DNA of 64,000 nt, taken from the NCBI GenBank assembly GCA_900545525.1, contig UQZX01000011.1, positions 27,201-91,200 on the forward strand, given 5' to 3'. Of the stretch, positions 34,807 through 44,433 are shown one piece after another. Positions within the stretch are counted from its first letter, which is position 1; each line of letters opens with the position of its first letter. The translations under genes and the position numbers were made by a program. Below the pieces are notes generated by a model that did no database searches, was not told where the DNA came from, and worked only from the letters and a program-made list of their open reading frames with translations. Origin of the DNA: an uncultured Prevotella sp. (GTDB taxonomy: Bacteria; Bacteroidota; Bacteroidia; Bacteroidales; Bacteroidaceae).

Positions 34807-35880
34807 ATGAAGAAATACAACTTTAACGCAGGTCCTTCAATGCTTCCGCGCGAAGTTATTGAGAATACTGCCAAGCAGATTTTAGACTTCAACGGCAGCG
34901 GACTGTCTCTCGCAGAGATAAGCCACAGGGCTAAGGACTTCCAACCGGTTGTTGACGAAGCCGTGGCACTTATCAAGGAACTTCTTAACATACCGGAGGG
35001 CTACTCCGTAATATTCCTTGGCGGCGGTGCATCGCTCGAGTTCTGCATGATACCGTACAACTTCCTCGTAAAGAAAGCCGCATATCTCAACACCGGAACA
35101 TGGGCTAAGAAGGCTATGAAAGAGGCTAAACTGTTCGGCGAAGTGGTTGAGGTTGCTTCATCGGCAGATGCCAACTACACGTTCATACCCAAGGACTGGA
35201 CATGTCCGGAAGATGTTGACTATCTGCACATAACGACAAACAACACTATCTACGGTACAGAGATACGCAAGGACCTCGATGTTCCGGTACGCCTGATAGC
35301 CGACATGTCGTCGGACATCTTCAGCCGTCCGATAGACGTGGCTAAGTATGATGTGATATACGCAGGCGCACAGAAGAACCTCGCAATGGCAGGCGTTACG
35401 CTCGTAATAGTCAAGGATGAGATACTGGGCAAGGCTGAGGCAGTGCGCCAGATACCTACGATGCTTAACTACAAGACACATGTGGAGAAAGGCTCAATGT
35501 TCAACACGCCGCCTGTAGTGCCCATCTACTCTGCACTGGAGACACTGCGCTGGATAAAGAAGAACGGAGGCGTGGAGGCTATGGACAAGCTGGCATGCCA
35601 ACGTGCGGAAATACTCTATGCTGAAATTGACCGCAACAAGCTCTTCAAGGGTACCGTGGCAGTGGAGGACCGCTCGGTTATGAACATCTGCTTCGTGATG
35701 AACGATGAATACAAGGAACTGGAGAAGCCGTTCTTCGAGTTCGCCACGTCAAAGGGCATGGTTGGCATAAAGGGTCACCGCTCGGTAGGAGGCTTCCGCG
35801 CAAGCTGCTACAACGCACAGACAATAGAAGGTGTAGAGGCTCTCGTGACATGTATGAAGGAATTTGAAGCGATGAACTAA
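34807..35880 (+). CDS. serC: Phosphoserine aminotransferase
   Basis: The 357-residue fold-type I PLP enzyme begins with the hallmark KKYNFNAGPSMLPREV. The cofactor lysine lies in YAGAQKNLAMAG, and the C-terminal GHRSVGGFRASCYNA block completes the substrate site. It transfers the amino group from glutamate to 3-phosphohydroxypyruvate in serine synthesis and may also serve vitamin B6 synthesis. serA follows 86 bp downstream, so the two pathway steps are neighbours. Confidence 0.97.
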   Translation: MKKYNFNAGPSMLPREVIENTAKQILDFNGSGLSLAEISHRAKDFQPVVDEAVALIKELLNIPEGYSVIFLGGGASLEFCMIPYNFLVKKAAYLNTGTWAKKAMKEAKLFGEVVEVASSADANYTFIPKDWTCPEDVDYLHITTNNTIYGTEIRKDLDVPVRLIADMSSDIFSRPIDVAKYDVIYAGAQKNLAMAGVTLVIVKDEILGKAEAVRQIPTMLNYKTHVEKGSMFNTPPVVPIYSALETLRWIKKNGGVEAMDKLACQRAEILYAEIDRNKLFKGTVAVEDRSVMNICFVMNDEYKELEKPFFEFATSKGMVGIKGHRSVGGFRASCYNAQTIEGVEALVTCMKEFEAMN

Positions 35881-35966
35881 GCCCCATGTATAAGACAACA
35901 AGGGACTGTTCATCACTGTAAAACGAAAATAATTCGTAACTCAAAATTCAACACTCATAATTAACT

Positions 35967-36884
35967 ATGAAAGTACTGGTAGCAACAGAAAAGCCTTTTG
36001 CAGCAGCTGCTGTGGAAGGAATAAGGAAAGAAGTTGAGGGTGCAGGACATGAGCTTGCACTGCTCGAGAAATATACTGAGAAACAACAGTTGCTCGATGC
36101 CGTTGCCGATGCAGACGCGCTGATAATACGCAGCGACAAGGTTACGGCGGAGGTGCTGGATGCTGCTAAACAGCTGAAGATTGTTGTACGCGCAGGTGCC
36201 GGATATGACAACATCGACTGTGAGGCGGCAAAGGCAAAGGGCGTAGTTGCCGAGAACACGCCGGGACAGAATGCCAACGCCGTTGCCGAGCTCGTATTCG
36301 GAATGCTCGTATATGCAGTACGCAATTTCTACAACGGCAAGGCAGGTACAGAACTGCTCGGGAAGAAACTCGGAATATTGGCTTTCGGCAATGTCGGCCG
36401 CAACGTGGCACGCATAGCCAAGGGCTTCGGCATGGATGTTTACGCATACGATGCCTTCTGCCCGGCTGATGTTATTGAGGCGGCAGGCGTTCATGCGGCA
36501 GCATCACAGGATGCCCTCTTCGAGACATGCGATGTGGTTTCTCTCCACATACCTGCAACTCCAGAGACCAGACAGAGCATCAACAAGGCTCTCGTCGGCA
36601 AGATGAAGAAAGGCGGAATACTCGTTAACACTGCACGCAAGGAAGTTATTAACGAACCGGAACTGCTTGAACTCATGGCTGAACGCGAAGACCTGAAGTT
36701 CATCACCGACATCATGCCGGATGCCAACGATGATTTCGCAAAGTTTACCGGACGCTACTTCTCAACGCCTAAGAAGATGGGAGCGCAGACAGCAGAGGCT
36801 AACATCAATGCCGGCATAGCTGCAGCAAAGCAGATAAACGCATTCTTCAAAGACGGATGCACAAAGTTTCAGGTGAACAAATAA
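35967..36884 (+). CDS. serA: D-3-phosphoglycerate dehydrogenase, short form
   Basis: This 305-residue D-2-hydroxyacid dehydrogenase shows the NAD-binding motif LGILAFGNVGRNVA (Gly-rich loop) and the catalytic Arg in VRAGAGYDNID. The conserved NTARKEVINEPEL strand follows, while the catalytic His/Glu region is altered (FITDIMPDAND instead of the usual DVFEPEP). It lacks the C-terminal ACT domain of longer SerA enzymes, so it is not expected to be inhibited by serine in that way. Position behind serC supports the serine-pathway assignment. Confidence 0.9.
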   Translation: MKVLVATEKPFAAAAVEGIRKEVEGAGHELALLEKYTEKQQLLDAVADADALIIRSDKVTAEVLDAAKQLKIVVRAGAGYDNIDCEAAKAKGVVAENTPGQNANAVAELVFGMLVYAVRNFYNGKAGTELLGKKLGILAFGNVGRNVARIAKGFGMDVYAYDAFCPADVIEAAGVHAAASQDALFETCDVVSLHIPATPETRQSINKALVGKMKKGGILVNTARKEVINEPELLELMAEREDLKFITDIMPDANDDFAKFTGRYFSTPKKMGAQTAEANINAGIAAAKQINAFFKDGCTKFQVNK

Positions 36885-36944
36885 CCAGGCATTTGGACTA
36901 TAACCAGCAGGGAACGGCATGACAAATGACGCCTGCCATTAGCG

Positions 36945-37028
36945 ACATATCCTTGTATATATCTGTCGGACATCATCCTACACAGCATGTATGTTACAGA
37001 CTGAGATATTCAAGGATATGTTTTTTTG
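36945..37028 (+). terminator. Terminator of serC-serA
   Basis: ACATATCCTTG (36945-36955) pairs with CAAGGATATGT (37011-37021) and is followed by a run of T. Partial pairing continues inside the loop. Confidence 0.7.
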
Positions 37029-37104
37029 TATCCGTGCGTGATACTTTGCGCAAAAGAACATTATCCGAATTGTAACGGGATTTATCCTGACAGGCAATAA
37101 AAAC

Positions 37105-37143
37105 AAAACCGTTGCACGCCGACAACAGGCATGCAACGGTTTT
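37105..37143 (-). terminator. Terminator of the giant surface-protein gene
   Basis: AAAACCGTTGCA (37105-37116) pairs perfectly with TGCAACGGTTTT (37132-37143), 19 bp beyond the leftward stop at 37163. Confidence 0.8.
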
Positions 37144-37162
37144 ATCATAAACATCTAAATCT

Positions 37163-40100
37163 TTATTTTACAATCACACGCTGAGTATAGTTAGCACCCT
37201 GTGCATTGTAAATCTTGACGATATACACGCCTTTGGCAAGAGATGTACAGTCAATTCTTGCCGGACCATTCAGGTGTTCCTTACGCATATCAAGCATTCC
37301 GTTTGTAGAATATACATCTACAGTATAGTCTGCAAGAGAGGTTATTATGCTTATGACACCATCAGATGCCGTATTTCCGATGCGAACAGCCGAACCTCCA
37401 TTGATGTCACCGATGCCTGAAGATATAGCCTTGCGTGCAACCGAGAGGTCAACAAGCGAGGTTTCACCGCGGCATACGCGTGTAACAAGAACGTCGAACG
37501 CAAGGTCTCCCTGTGCATTTTCAGATATTGTAAGGGTTGAACCGTCCACAGTGAAGTCCGGAGCACCCTCTCCTGCCTTGACAGAATAGGTAACAGTTGC
37601 GCCTAAAGGTGCCTCATCAAAATATCCTGCAAGGTCCACCGTGCTGCAATCGCTCTGCAGTTCTATGCTTGCACTGCCCATATCGGGGGTTCCGCCAACC
37701 TCATCCATGGCAAAATAAGCCGGAGTATTCATACCCAACTGCCCCGTATCACTGCTTGTAAGAGTAAACGAAAGCTCCGTAACCTTGCCAAGACTGCTGA
37801 GGTCGAGCCATGTCCACTTATCAAGGATGTAATGGTCGGCACTGTTCTCACTGCGCATGTCGGCAAGATAATAGTCGAGAGTCTTAAACGTTCCGTCGGC
37901 TGCTGTGCCTTTGACAGTAACCTTGTACCAGTCGCCCTGTCCGAACTTCTTAGCCAAACCGTCTCCGTTTGTCATCGAAGAATATGCGTATGCCGCATTG
38001 GCTATATACATTCCGCTCAGCTGCTCGCCTTCCGCATTGTTCGTAACCTTCACCTTATAGTAGTTTGCAGGATATGCCACGATAAAGCCGTCGCCGCGGT
38101 ATGCACCGCCGGGAGCAGAGTTATACTGGTCGGCAAGTGAACCGAACTCTCCCGATGTGGTTGCAGAGAAGGCGTAGCCGTTCCAGTACTGTATACTGCC
38201 ATAATACTGTGTGGCACCGTAGAAGGCAAGCGAACCGCTGTACAACGGTGCACCTCCTGCCTCTTCTGACTCAACAGGCATGATGTAACTGCCGTCTTCA
38301 ATGAAGTTGTCGTCGGCACCTGCCGCAAAGAAATCGCCTGTAACCTCCACACATGCACGCCCGGACTGTACCTGACCGTCGGCACTTGTCACTGTGACAG
38401 TATATGCACGGCTATACTCGGGAGCCACTGTAACCGTGGCAGATGTGCCAGCCTCAGCACCATTCTGGTCTTTCCAGAGATATGTATAAGGAGCATCGCC
38501 GCCGTCGGGAATAACCGTAAGGCTTGTCTCCGCACCGGCATTTATCCTTACCGTCTCGGGCATCACAATTGTAAGAGGTTCGATATGACGCACCGTGGTA
38601 AACGTTTCCGAAGCCACAACGTCGCCCAGCTCGCCAAGACTCGACACCATAAGGAAATAAGCACGGTATGAAGTATTGTCCTTCAATCCGCTGAACGATG
38701 TGACAACATCGGTTTCTGCCGTTGCATCGGCAGGCGTTACGGCAAGAAGCTCATCAACAGCCGGAACAGACTCGTCGGATGCAAGCTTGCAAAGACTGTA
38801 GAGCTTGCCTGTCACATTCCATTTTGTGGTGACATCGGCAGTAGTCTCCGCGATATTGGAAACTTTAGGATAGCCCTCGACTATTTCCGGTTTTACAACG
38901 ACAATCTCGGCAAACTCGTATGCTCCCGGTGTCGGGGCTGTCTTGCTGCGCTCCACTCCGTCACGGTCGGCAACTACTCTTTCGCTCCACACAGCTGCCG
39001 TAGAAAGCTTCTCAGACAGATGCTGGTCCGTCTCTCCTACAAACACCGGCTCTTCAGAGGCATTGCCTGCAGAAGCAACAAAACCGTTTCCGGCATCCTC
39101 AAGTTCCTCCACCGTGCCCTTTATTGCAGAGTCGAGCTTCAGCAGCTGACCGTTCTTTGCACTTATTACATTATTGTTCAGCGTAATGCCCTTTGCATAA
39201 TCGGCATAAGAAACAGCAATGGCACATGAGTTGGATGCCGTTGCACTTATCTCATAACTTATGATATTGTCCGAGAAGTTTATGCCTTCTATGACATCAG
39301 TCTTGTTTCCGCTTATGTTAAGAGCATATCCTCCGGTACCGCCCATGCGTATGGTATTGTACAAGAAGTCTACGTTCTTGACGGTAGAAGCAATCTGCAC
39401 GCCAAATCCGTAAGCCTTCTGCCTTGTTATCAGCACATCGTTATTGGCAACAAGAATCGGGCGTTCCACCGTTCCACGGCTATCGTCACGAAGATAGATA
39501 CCTACTGAATAGTTGTCATTTGTGGTAACAATTTTGTTTCCTGTGACAGACGAGGCTGAAGAGCGGTTGACATCGATTGCAATATAATTGGTTCTCGTAG
39601 CCGTGCTCTGTGTTATCACATTACCGTCTATATCGACATTGTCAACTGCATTTATGTAAATGCCTTTGCTGCCGCCTTCAGCTATAACGTTGTCACGGAC
39701 AACAGCTCCCACCTGACGGGGCAGTGCCACAAAACCTGTACCCGATACGTTGGCAGCCATATAACCGCCATAGAAAGAGTTATTGGTAAGGGTCATATAG
39801 TCGCAGTTATGCCCAGCCTCGTTTACCGCAAGAGAAGCAAACAGGTATGTACCGGAATATCCGGACGGCACAAGAGCCGACTTCAGCGCACAGTTGTCGA
39901 GTGTGAAATGGCTTGAACGGTCTGTTATAGACACAACGTTTTTCAGCTCTGTGTTAACCGACTCTATTGTCATGCCGCTCAAAGTGAGCCATGGAGTGTT
40001 CTCAACTTCCACTACCGATGTAGTGTGATTATAGTCCTTTGCCGGCTTTATGACAACATTGTCGCGGTTGCCTGATGTCGACTGGAACACTACAGGACTT

Positions 40101-43100
40101 GTTTCGGATGTTCCCCTGATATCCTTTATAGTAAGATATTCAGGATATTCGCCGTCAGCAACATTGAATGTCACTGCGCCTTCCACACCGTTTGCCAGTG
40201 CCTCAACGGCAGCAGCAAGTGTTGCATAGTCGGCATTGTCGCCGCCAACGGAGAACGTTCCCTTCAGCCCGGCATTAAGAGTGAGGCTGTGAGCCTCGGC
40301 AGAACTTACCGCCGTCTCCGTGCCATTAAAGCTTACGCCTGTTACTTTTGCACTTACAACATTGCCGGCAGCTGCCTCTGGACTAATGTCGAGAGTGAGG
40401 AAATAGTAGTAAGTGCCGTTGTCGCCAATCTCGTTGCCGGCAGTAAAAGTAACATTGTTGCCATCAGGAACGACCGTAGCGAGCAGGCTCGACTGGCTCT
40501 CAGCAAAAGAGCCTGTAGTGCCCGCATAGTAGAGATGTGCGGCAGTGATATCGCCAAGCGATGTAGTTCCCGTAAGGTCAAACGTCATGGAGTTGACCTT
40601 GCTGTCACCCTTGTCACCGTCAACGGTCACTGCTATACGTGACAGAGGCACATTCACGGCACCGCGCACCATATTTGTCACAGTCTGTGCCGCCGTTGCC
40701 TCCACTGCAGAAAGCGAATAGGCAACTTTTTCATGCAGACCTACGACAATATCAAAACCGTTAAGCGTCTTGCCGGTAGGTGTCTTTACCGATACCGTAA
40801 GGCTGCCGTCGGCAGCTTTGGATACAAGATTCTTCGGACCTGTCGTCGTACCATATCCGGTAACAGTGCCGAGTATATTGGCATTGTCAACCTCACGTCC
40901 GCTGTAAACATACATGCGTCCGTTGCCTATGCTGAACTCTTCGGCATTGAGAGTTACGGCATGATTTTCCTTTCCAGGCAGGAATGTGTAGACAACAGTC
41001 TTGCTCGAGCCTATCACAGAACCTATCTTCCCGTCGGCACCTCCATCGTCATAGAAGTGTACAGGGCGGTTTATCTCTATCGTCTTGTCTGCATCTCCAA
41101 GGATAAGGAGCAGGCTTGTGGTGCGTGTTCCCTCCGGATTGCCATTCTCTACTGTTGTAACAACACCTGCCGCATCGGTCAGGCTTGCAAGAGCCACATC
41201 TACGTTTACGCCCGTCTCTGCATCGGCTTTCACGTCAGCCTCAACCCAGAACCAGTTCTTTCCTGCAGCCATCTCCTTGCTGCCGTTTACATTTACGGTG
41301 GCAGCAGCATCTGCCTCGCCGAACAATACGGCATTGGCACGGAGCTCATCATTAGACGCATATACGCGTACCTTATTTAATACATCGGCTCCATCAACCG
41401 TCAGGCTGACGGTCTTAAGCACCTTTGTCGAGAGAGTTCCCTCGATAGTGGCAACGAAGTCTATCATCGGCGCATCGGCAGAACCAACCGGCAAGACAGC
41501 GGTTGATGTCTGGTTTACCGTTATTCCTTCGATGCTCATGTCGTGGTTCTTGAAGTTCTTGACGCTTGCAGCCCATCCTGTGGCAAGATAATAGGAACTT
41601 GTAGTATTGGGATTGAACACCACTGTCATAGAACCGTCGGCAGCCGTAGAGCGCAACGGCTCCGCAGGACCCACCTGACTCTTGTCGTTGCTGTCGAGCT
41701 GCCACAGTATATTGGCACTGTCGGGCGTGCGTCCGCTATATACAACGAACTTTGCCTTTGTTCCATAGCTTGACGATGCGTAGTATACATCAAACTTGGA
41801 GAAGTCCATCTGTATAACGCTACCGTCTTCTCCAGGTATGAGTGTCACCGTGCGTTCTGTGTTTCCGCCGGCATACTTGCTGCTGTTGTATGAATCGCTG
41901 CCCATCTCCGGCATGAAATCCCATGTACCGTTGATGACATGAGAGTGTGTCCCCTCCGTCAGACGGCACACGTTCTTCACCTTACGGCTGGCAGAAACGT
42001 TGAGCGTTCTCTCAGTTCCGCCAACCTTCACGGATACGATGCTGAGGTTCACAGCATCATCTGTAAGAAGATTTCCGGCTATATCAGCCTTTAGCAAAAA
42101 CATATTGTGTCCTTCGGAAAGTTCCTTGCCGGGAGTGAAGACAAGCCCTGCAGGCTCATTGCTTACAAGAGTAGCAGTGCCGTCCTCGCCTACCGAATAG
42201 ACAGAAAGACCCGTAATGGCACCTGCCGTTGTAGACGCAAGCCTAAGTTCCTCAAGCTTCAGGGGCGATGCGTTGTTGTCGGTAGCTATGTCAAGGCTGA
42301 ACATTGCCACGCCCTTCTCGTCCGAGCTGACGGTCTTGTCGGCATCTACAGCCGCGGCAGTGATGTCGCCCAGCGTCATAGGACCGGGCACATATTCGCT
42401 CACCGTTGCCTCCCAGCCACCTTTAGGATATCCTGTCGTAGAGGTCAGGGTAACGGTTATGGAGCCGTCATCGGCTGTCGACTTCACGAGCTTGGTATCT
42501 TTGAGAAGAGTGGTGATAAGCTGTGCCTCGTCTGCTGTCCTGCCGTTATAGAACTTGAATACATCGTTCATTCCAGTAGAAGACGTATTGAAAAGGTCGA
42601 GTTTGGTAACATCCACCTTTATCTTGCTTCCGGGAGTGGAGGGAACAAAGGTCACCGTGCCGCTGAACTGTGCCGAAATGCTGCCGTCAGGACCGCCGTC
42701 GTCGTAAAAAGCCACCGGGCTGTCTATCGTGAACACGGACGGTCCGGAGGTCATGTATATGACATTGCTTATGTCGACATCGTCATCCTTGACACCTGCA
42801 ATGTCGCGCACCTCTCCGGCAACCTTCAGGTTTGAAAGTACAGGAGCCGCTATTGTTCCCTTTGCATCGGGCAGTATGTCTGCCACAACATAGAATGGAT
42901 TAGACTTTGTTTTAAGCGTAAAGTCTTTCACAACAAGAGACAAGCCGTCGCCGGCAGAAGCCACAAGGTTGTCATTATTAAAGGGCTTGCCCTTATAAAG
43001 ACGTACATTGGCATACTGCGCGGGGGCATCCGTAAAACCAATGTTCATTTCATCAATAACCAGAGGATTGTTGACACCGTCGGTGTTTACGCTGAAGCCT

Positions 43101-43675
43101 CCGATTGCACAGTCTTTCGCACCGCGGCGTATGCTGAAGCCATTAAGCGCGCTGACACCGCTGTAAGTCATATCGGCAGGCACGATGCTCGACACCTTTA
43201 TCCTTACCGTACCGGTAGCACCCGATGCCGAATGGAAGGCAAGCGACAGTTTTCCGGCTGCATCAGTGCTGAGATGAGTGGTACCGGCTGATCCGTCCTG
43301 CAGTTTCAGGGTCCATCCGGTTGGCAGGTAACGGCTTTGCTCCTTGCCGTCACTGACTCCGGATGCAATCTTCTCTATCGCCTTGTCATAAACAAGCACA
43401 TAGTTGTCACCTGTGATTGAAATCTCTTCGACCTCAATCTGTATGACCTCACCGGCGTTTTTCGGAGCGAAGACAACACCGTTGTCCTTGTAACCGGAGA
43501 TTTGTGTGCCCCGGTTACAATAAATGACAGAACCGTCGACGGTAAATTCCTCTTCCAGTCCGTCACTGCTCTTGATGTAATAGACGCCGTCGGCTTCGCT
43601 CCACTCGGCACGGACCGGCAATGCAGCGAACAACAAAAGCATCAAATACATCAGACATTGTAAATGTTTTTTCAT
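37163..43675 (-). CDS. Giant T9SS-sorted surface protein (CUB-like, beta-helix, Fn3, DUF4465) under a cobalamin riboswitch
   Basis: This 2170-residue protein starts at the ATG at 43675, which opens a signal peptide (HLQCLMYLMLLLFAALPVRA). Up to about residue 1130 it alternates four CUB-like beta sandwiches (repeating the FYDDGGPDG and FYNGRTADEA type motifs) with domains resembling the BNR-associated N-terminal module. A right-handed beta-helix follows (about 1130-1560). Next come an Fn3 domain (about 1590-1685), an Ig/PKD-like domain, a DUF4465 domain (about 1795-1985, YYGSIQYWNGYAFS, then YFAMDEVGG) and a type A T9SS tail ending NYTQRVIVK. It is predicted to be surface-anchored or secreted. 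The 346-nt leader contains a cobalamin riboswitch, so expression should fall when B12 is plentiful. Binding or capture of corrinoids is an inference; no enzyme motif is seen. Confidence 0.85.
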   Translation of the reverse strand: MKKHLQCLMYLMLLLFAALPVRAEWSEADGVYYIKSSDGLEEEFTVDGSVIYCNRGTQISGYKDNGVVFAPKNAGEVIQIEVEEISITGDNYVLVYDKAIEKIASGVSDGKEQSRYLPTGWTLKLQDGSAGTTHLSTDAAGKLSLAFHSASGATGTVRIKVSSIVPADMTYSGVSALNGFSIRRGAKDCAIGGFSVNTDGVNNPLVIDEMNIGFTDAPAQYANVRLYKGKPFNNDNLVASAGDGLSLVVKDFTLKTKSNPFYVVADILPDAKGTIAAPVLSNLKVAGEVRDIAGVKDDDVDISNVIYMTSGPSVFTIDSPVAFYDDGGPDGSISAQFSGTVTFVPSTPGSKIKVDVTKLDLFNTSSTGMNDVFKFYNGRTADEAQLITTLLKDTKLVKSTADDGSITVTLTSTTGYPKGGWEATVSEYVPGPMTLGDITAAAVDADKTVSSDEKGVAMFSLDIATDNNASPLKLEELRLASTTAGAITGLSVYSVGEDGTATLVSNEPAGLVFTPGKELSEGHNMFLLKADIAGNLLTDDAVNLSIVSVKVGGTERTLNVSASRKVKNVCRLTEGTHSHVINGTWDFMPEMGSDSYNSSKYAGGNTERTVTLIPGEDGSVIQMDFSKFDVYYASSSYGTKAKFVVYSGRTPDSANILWQLDSNDKSQVGPAEPLRSTAADGSMTVVFNPNTTSSYYLATGWAASVKNFKNHDMSIEGITVNQTSTAVLPVGSADAPMIDFVATIEGTLSTKVLKTVSLTVDGADVLNKVRVYASNDELRANAVLFGEADAAATVNVNGSKEMAAGKNWFWVEADVKADAETGVNVDVALASLTDAAGVVTTVENGNPEGTRTTSLLLILGDADKTIEINRPVHFYDDGGADGKIGSVIGSSKTVVYTFLPGKENHAVTLNAEEFSIGNGRMYVYSGREVDNANILGTVTGYGTTTGPKNLVSKAADGSLTVSVKTPTGKTLNGFDIVVGLHEKVAYSLSAVEATAAQTVTNMVRGAVNVPLSRIAVTVDGDKGDSKVNSMTFDLTGTTSLGDITAAHLYYAGTTGSFAESQSSLLATVVPDGNNVTFTAGNEIGDNGTYYYFLTLDISPEAAAGNVVSAKVTGVSFNGTETAVSSAEAHSLTLNAGLKGTFSVGGDNADYATLAAAVEALANGVEGAVTFNVADGEYPEYLTIKDIRGTSETSPVVFQSTSGNRDNVVIKPAKDYNHTTSVVEVENTPWLTLSGMTIESVNTELKNVVSITDRSSHFTLDNCALKSALVPSGYSGTYLFASLAVNEAGHNCDYMTLTNNSFYGGYMAANVSGTGFVALPRQVGAVVRDNVIAEGGSKGIYINAVDNVDIDGNVITQSTATRTNYIAIDVNRSSASSVTGNKIVTTNDNYSVGIYLRDDSRGTVERPILVANNDVLITRQKAYGFGVQIASTVKNVDFLYNTIRMGGTGGYALNISGNKTDVIEGINFSDNIISYEISATASNSCAIAVSYADYAKGITLNNNVISAKNGQLLKLDSAIKGTVEELEDAGNGFVASAGNASEEPVFVGETDQHLSEKLSTAAVWSERVVADRDGVERSKTAPTPGAYEFAEIVVVKPEIVEGYPKVSNIAETTADVTTKWNVTGKLYSLCKLASDESVPAVDELLAVTPADATAETDVVTSFSGLKDNTSYRAYFLMVSSLGELGDVVASETFTTVRHIEPLTIVMPETVRINAGAETSLTVIPDGGDAPYTYLWKDQNGAEAGTSATVTVAPEYSRAYTVTVTSADGQVQSGRACVEVTGDFFAAGADDNFIEDGSYIMPVESEEAGGAPLYSGSLAFYGATQYYGSIQYWNGYAFSATTSGEFGSLADQYNSAPGGAYRGDGFIVAYPANYYKVKVTNNAEGEQLSGMYIANAAYAYSSMTNGDGLAKKFGQGDWYKVTVKGTAADGTFKTLDYYLADMRSENSADHYILDKWTWLDLSSLGKVTELSFTLTSSDTGQLGMNTPAYFAMDEVGGTPDMGSASIELQSDCSTVDLAGYFDEAPLGATVTYSVKAGEGAPDFTVDGSTLTISENAQGDLAFDVLVTRVCRGETSLVDLSVARKAISSGIGDINGGSAVRIGNTASDGVISIITSLADYTVDVYSTNGMLDMRKEHLNGPARIDCTSLAKGVYIVKIYNAQGANYTQRVIVK

Positions 43676-43772
43676 TGACTTTGTTAATTTTGTTAGTAAT
43701 AATAAAAAATAAATCCACCTTAAACCCGCAGTCATAACTATACACGGATTAAAGACGGAGCAGTCAATGAAT

Positions 43773-43808
43773 GTGTCCGGCACCTGCCGGAAACTTCAAT
43801 ACGGACAC
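43773..43808 (-). promoter_or_regulatory. Expression-platform hairpins of the cobalamin riboswitch
   Basis: GTGTCCG at 43773-43779 pairs with CGGACAC at 43802-43808. A smaller hairpin, CCGGCA/TGCCGG, is nested inside it (43777-43790). The RNA string GGCAGGT in this hairpin is complementary to ACCTGCC of the B12 box, allowing mutually exclusive folds. Confidence 0.6.
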
Positions 43809-43839
43809 ACGGCTCTAATCCTCGAAAGCCTGTACGGGT

Positions 43840-44022
43840 CATGACAAATGGCAGGTATTCCGGCTTGTCCGGTCGTTTCGCGGCCTTCCCATTACCTTGA
43901 CGGAAACAGTGACGCACTTGGCGAAACGATTTTATCGGACTTACGGCAGCGGGTCTGCCGGAGCTTTTCACTCCGTTCCCTTTTAAGCCTTGCCCGCTAA
44001 AAGCAGGACAAAGCACCGATTG
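43840..44022 (-). ncRNA. Cobalamin riboswitch
   Basis: Read leftward, the transcript contains the conserved landmarks in order: GGTGC near 44017, TTAAAAGGGAAC (43975-43986), CCGCTGCCGTAAG (43940-43952), CACTG (43907-43911), TGGGAAGG (43884-43891), and a B12 box AAGCCGGAATACCTGCC (43850-43866) that fits AGYCAGRARACCUGCC closely. It starts just behind a consensus promoter and ends about 165 nt before the giant surface-protein ATG. This is the standard class that binds adenosylcobalamin or related corrinoids. Confidence 0.9.
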
Positions 44023-44028
44023 TCGCTG

Positions 44029-44059
44029 CAAATGTAAGAAATATTTCTGCAACATCAAA
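44029..44059 (-). promoter_or_regulatory. Promoter of the riboswitch/giant-protein transcript
   Basis: Read leftward, TTTG (44056-44059), a 19-bp spacer and TACATTTG (44029-44036) match the consensus. This places the transcript start at about 44021, exactly at the 5' edge of the riboswitch. Confidence 0.8.
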
Positions 44060-44117
44060 ATGTTTGTTAAATAAAAAGAAAAACATTACAGATTATAACC
44101 ATGGTCTTTTGCTTTGC

Positions 44118-44205
44118 AAAAGGTGGTCTTTCAGGAGCCTAAAGGTGACCTTTTAGAGCACGAAAGGACACCTTTTGGAAGGCAAAAGATATCGGTTGAA
44201 AACTG
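44118..44205. repeat. Array B: four 22-bp degenerate units
   Basis: Cores AAAAG, TAAAG, GAAAG and AAAAG start at 44118, 44140, 44162 and 44184. The array sits between the riboswitch promoter (about 60 bp to the left) and the URO-D fusion promoter (about 160 bp to the right). The rest of 43676-44433 outside the riboswitch shows no gene. Confidence 0.8.
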
Positions 44206-44362
44206 TAAGCAAAACAGGAGATAATATAACAGACTGTAAGTAAAAGGCAGATGACGCACATACAGGCGGCAACAGATAAAACCGCGGCGGCACACATGAT
44301 GCCGTGAAATCACGTGCATGGCATTATTCAAACAGACAAGACTGCATTTTTAATGCCTTTTA

Positions 44363-44394
44363 TTCGTGTTTCACGCAAAATTTCAGTATGTTTG
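44363..44394 (+). promoter_or_regulatory. Promoter of the URO-D/RhaM fusion gene
   Basis: TATGTTTG (44387-44394) is a good -7 box; the -33 box is weak (TTCG at 44363-44366). It lies 39 bp before the ATG. Confidence 0.5.
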
Positions 44395-44433
44395 TAATCT
44401 GATGACATAATTATATTTAAACCCGAACATCTT

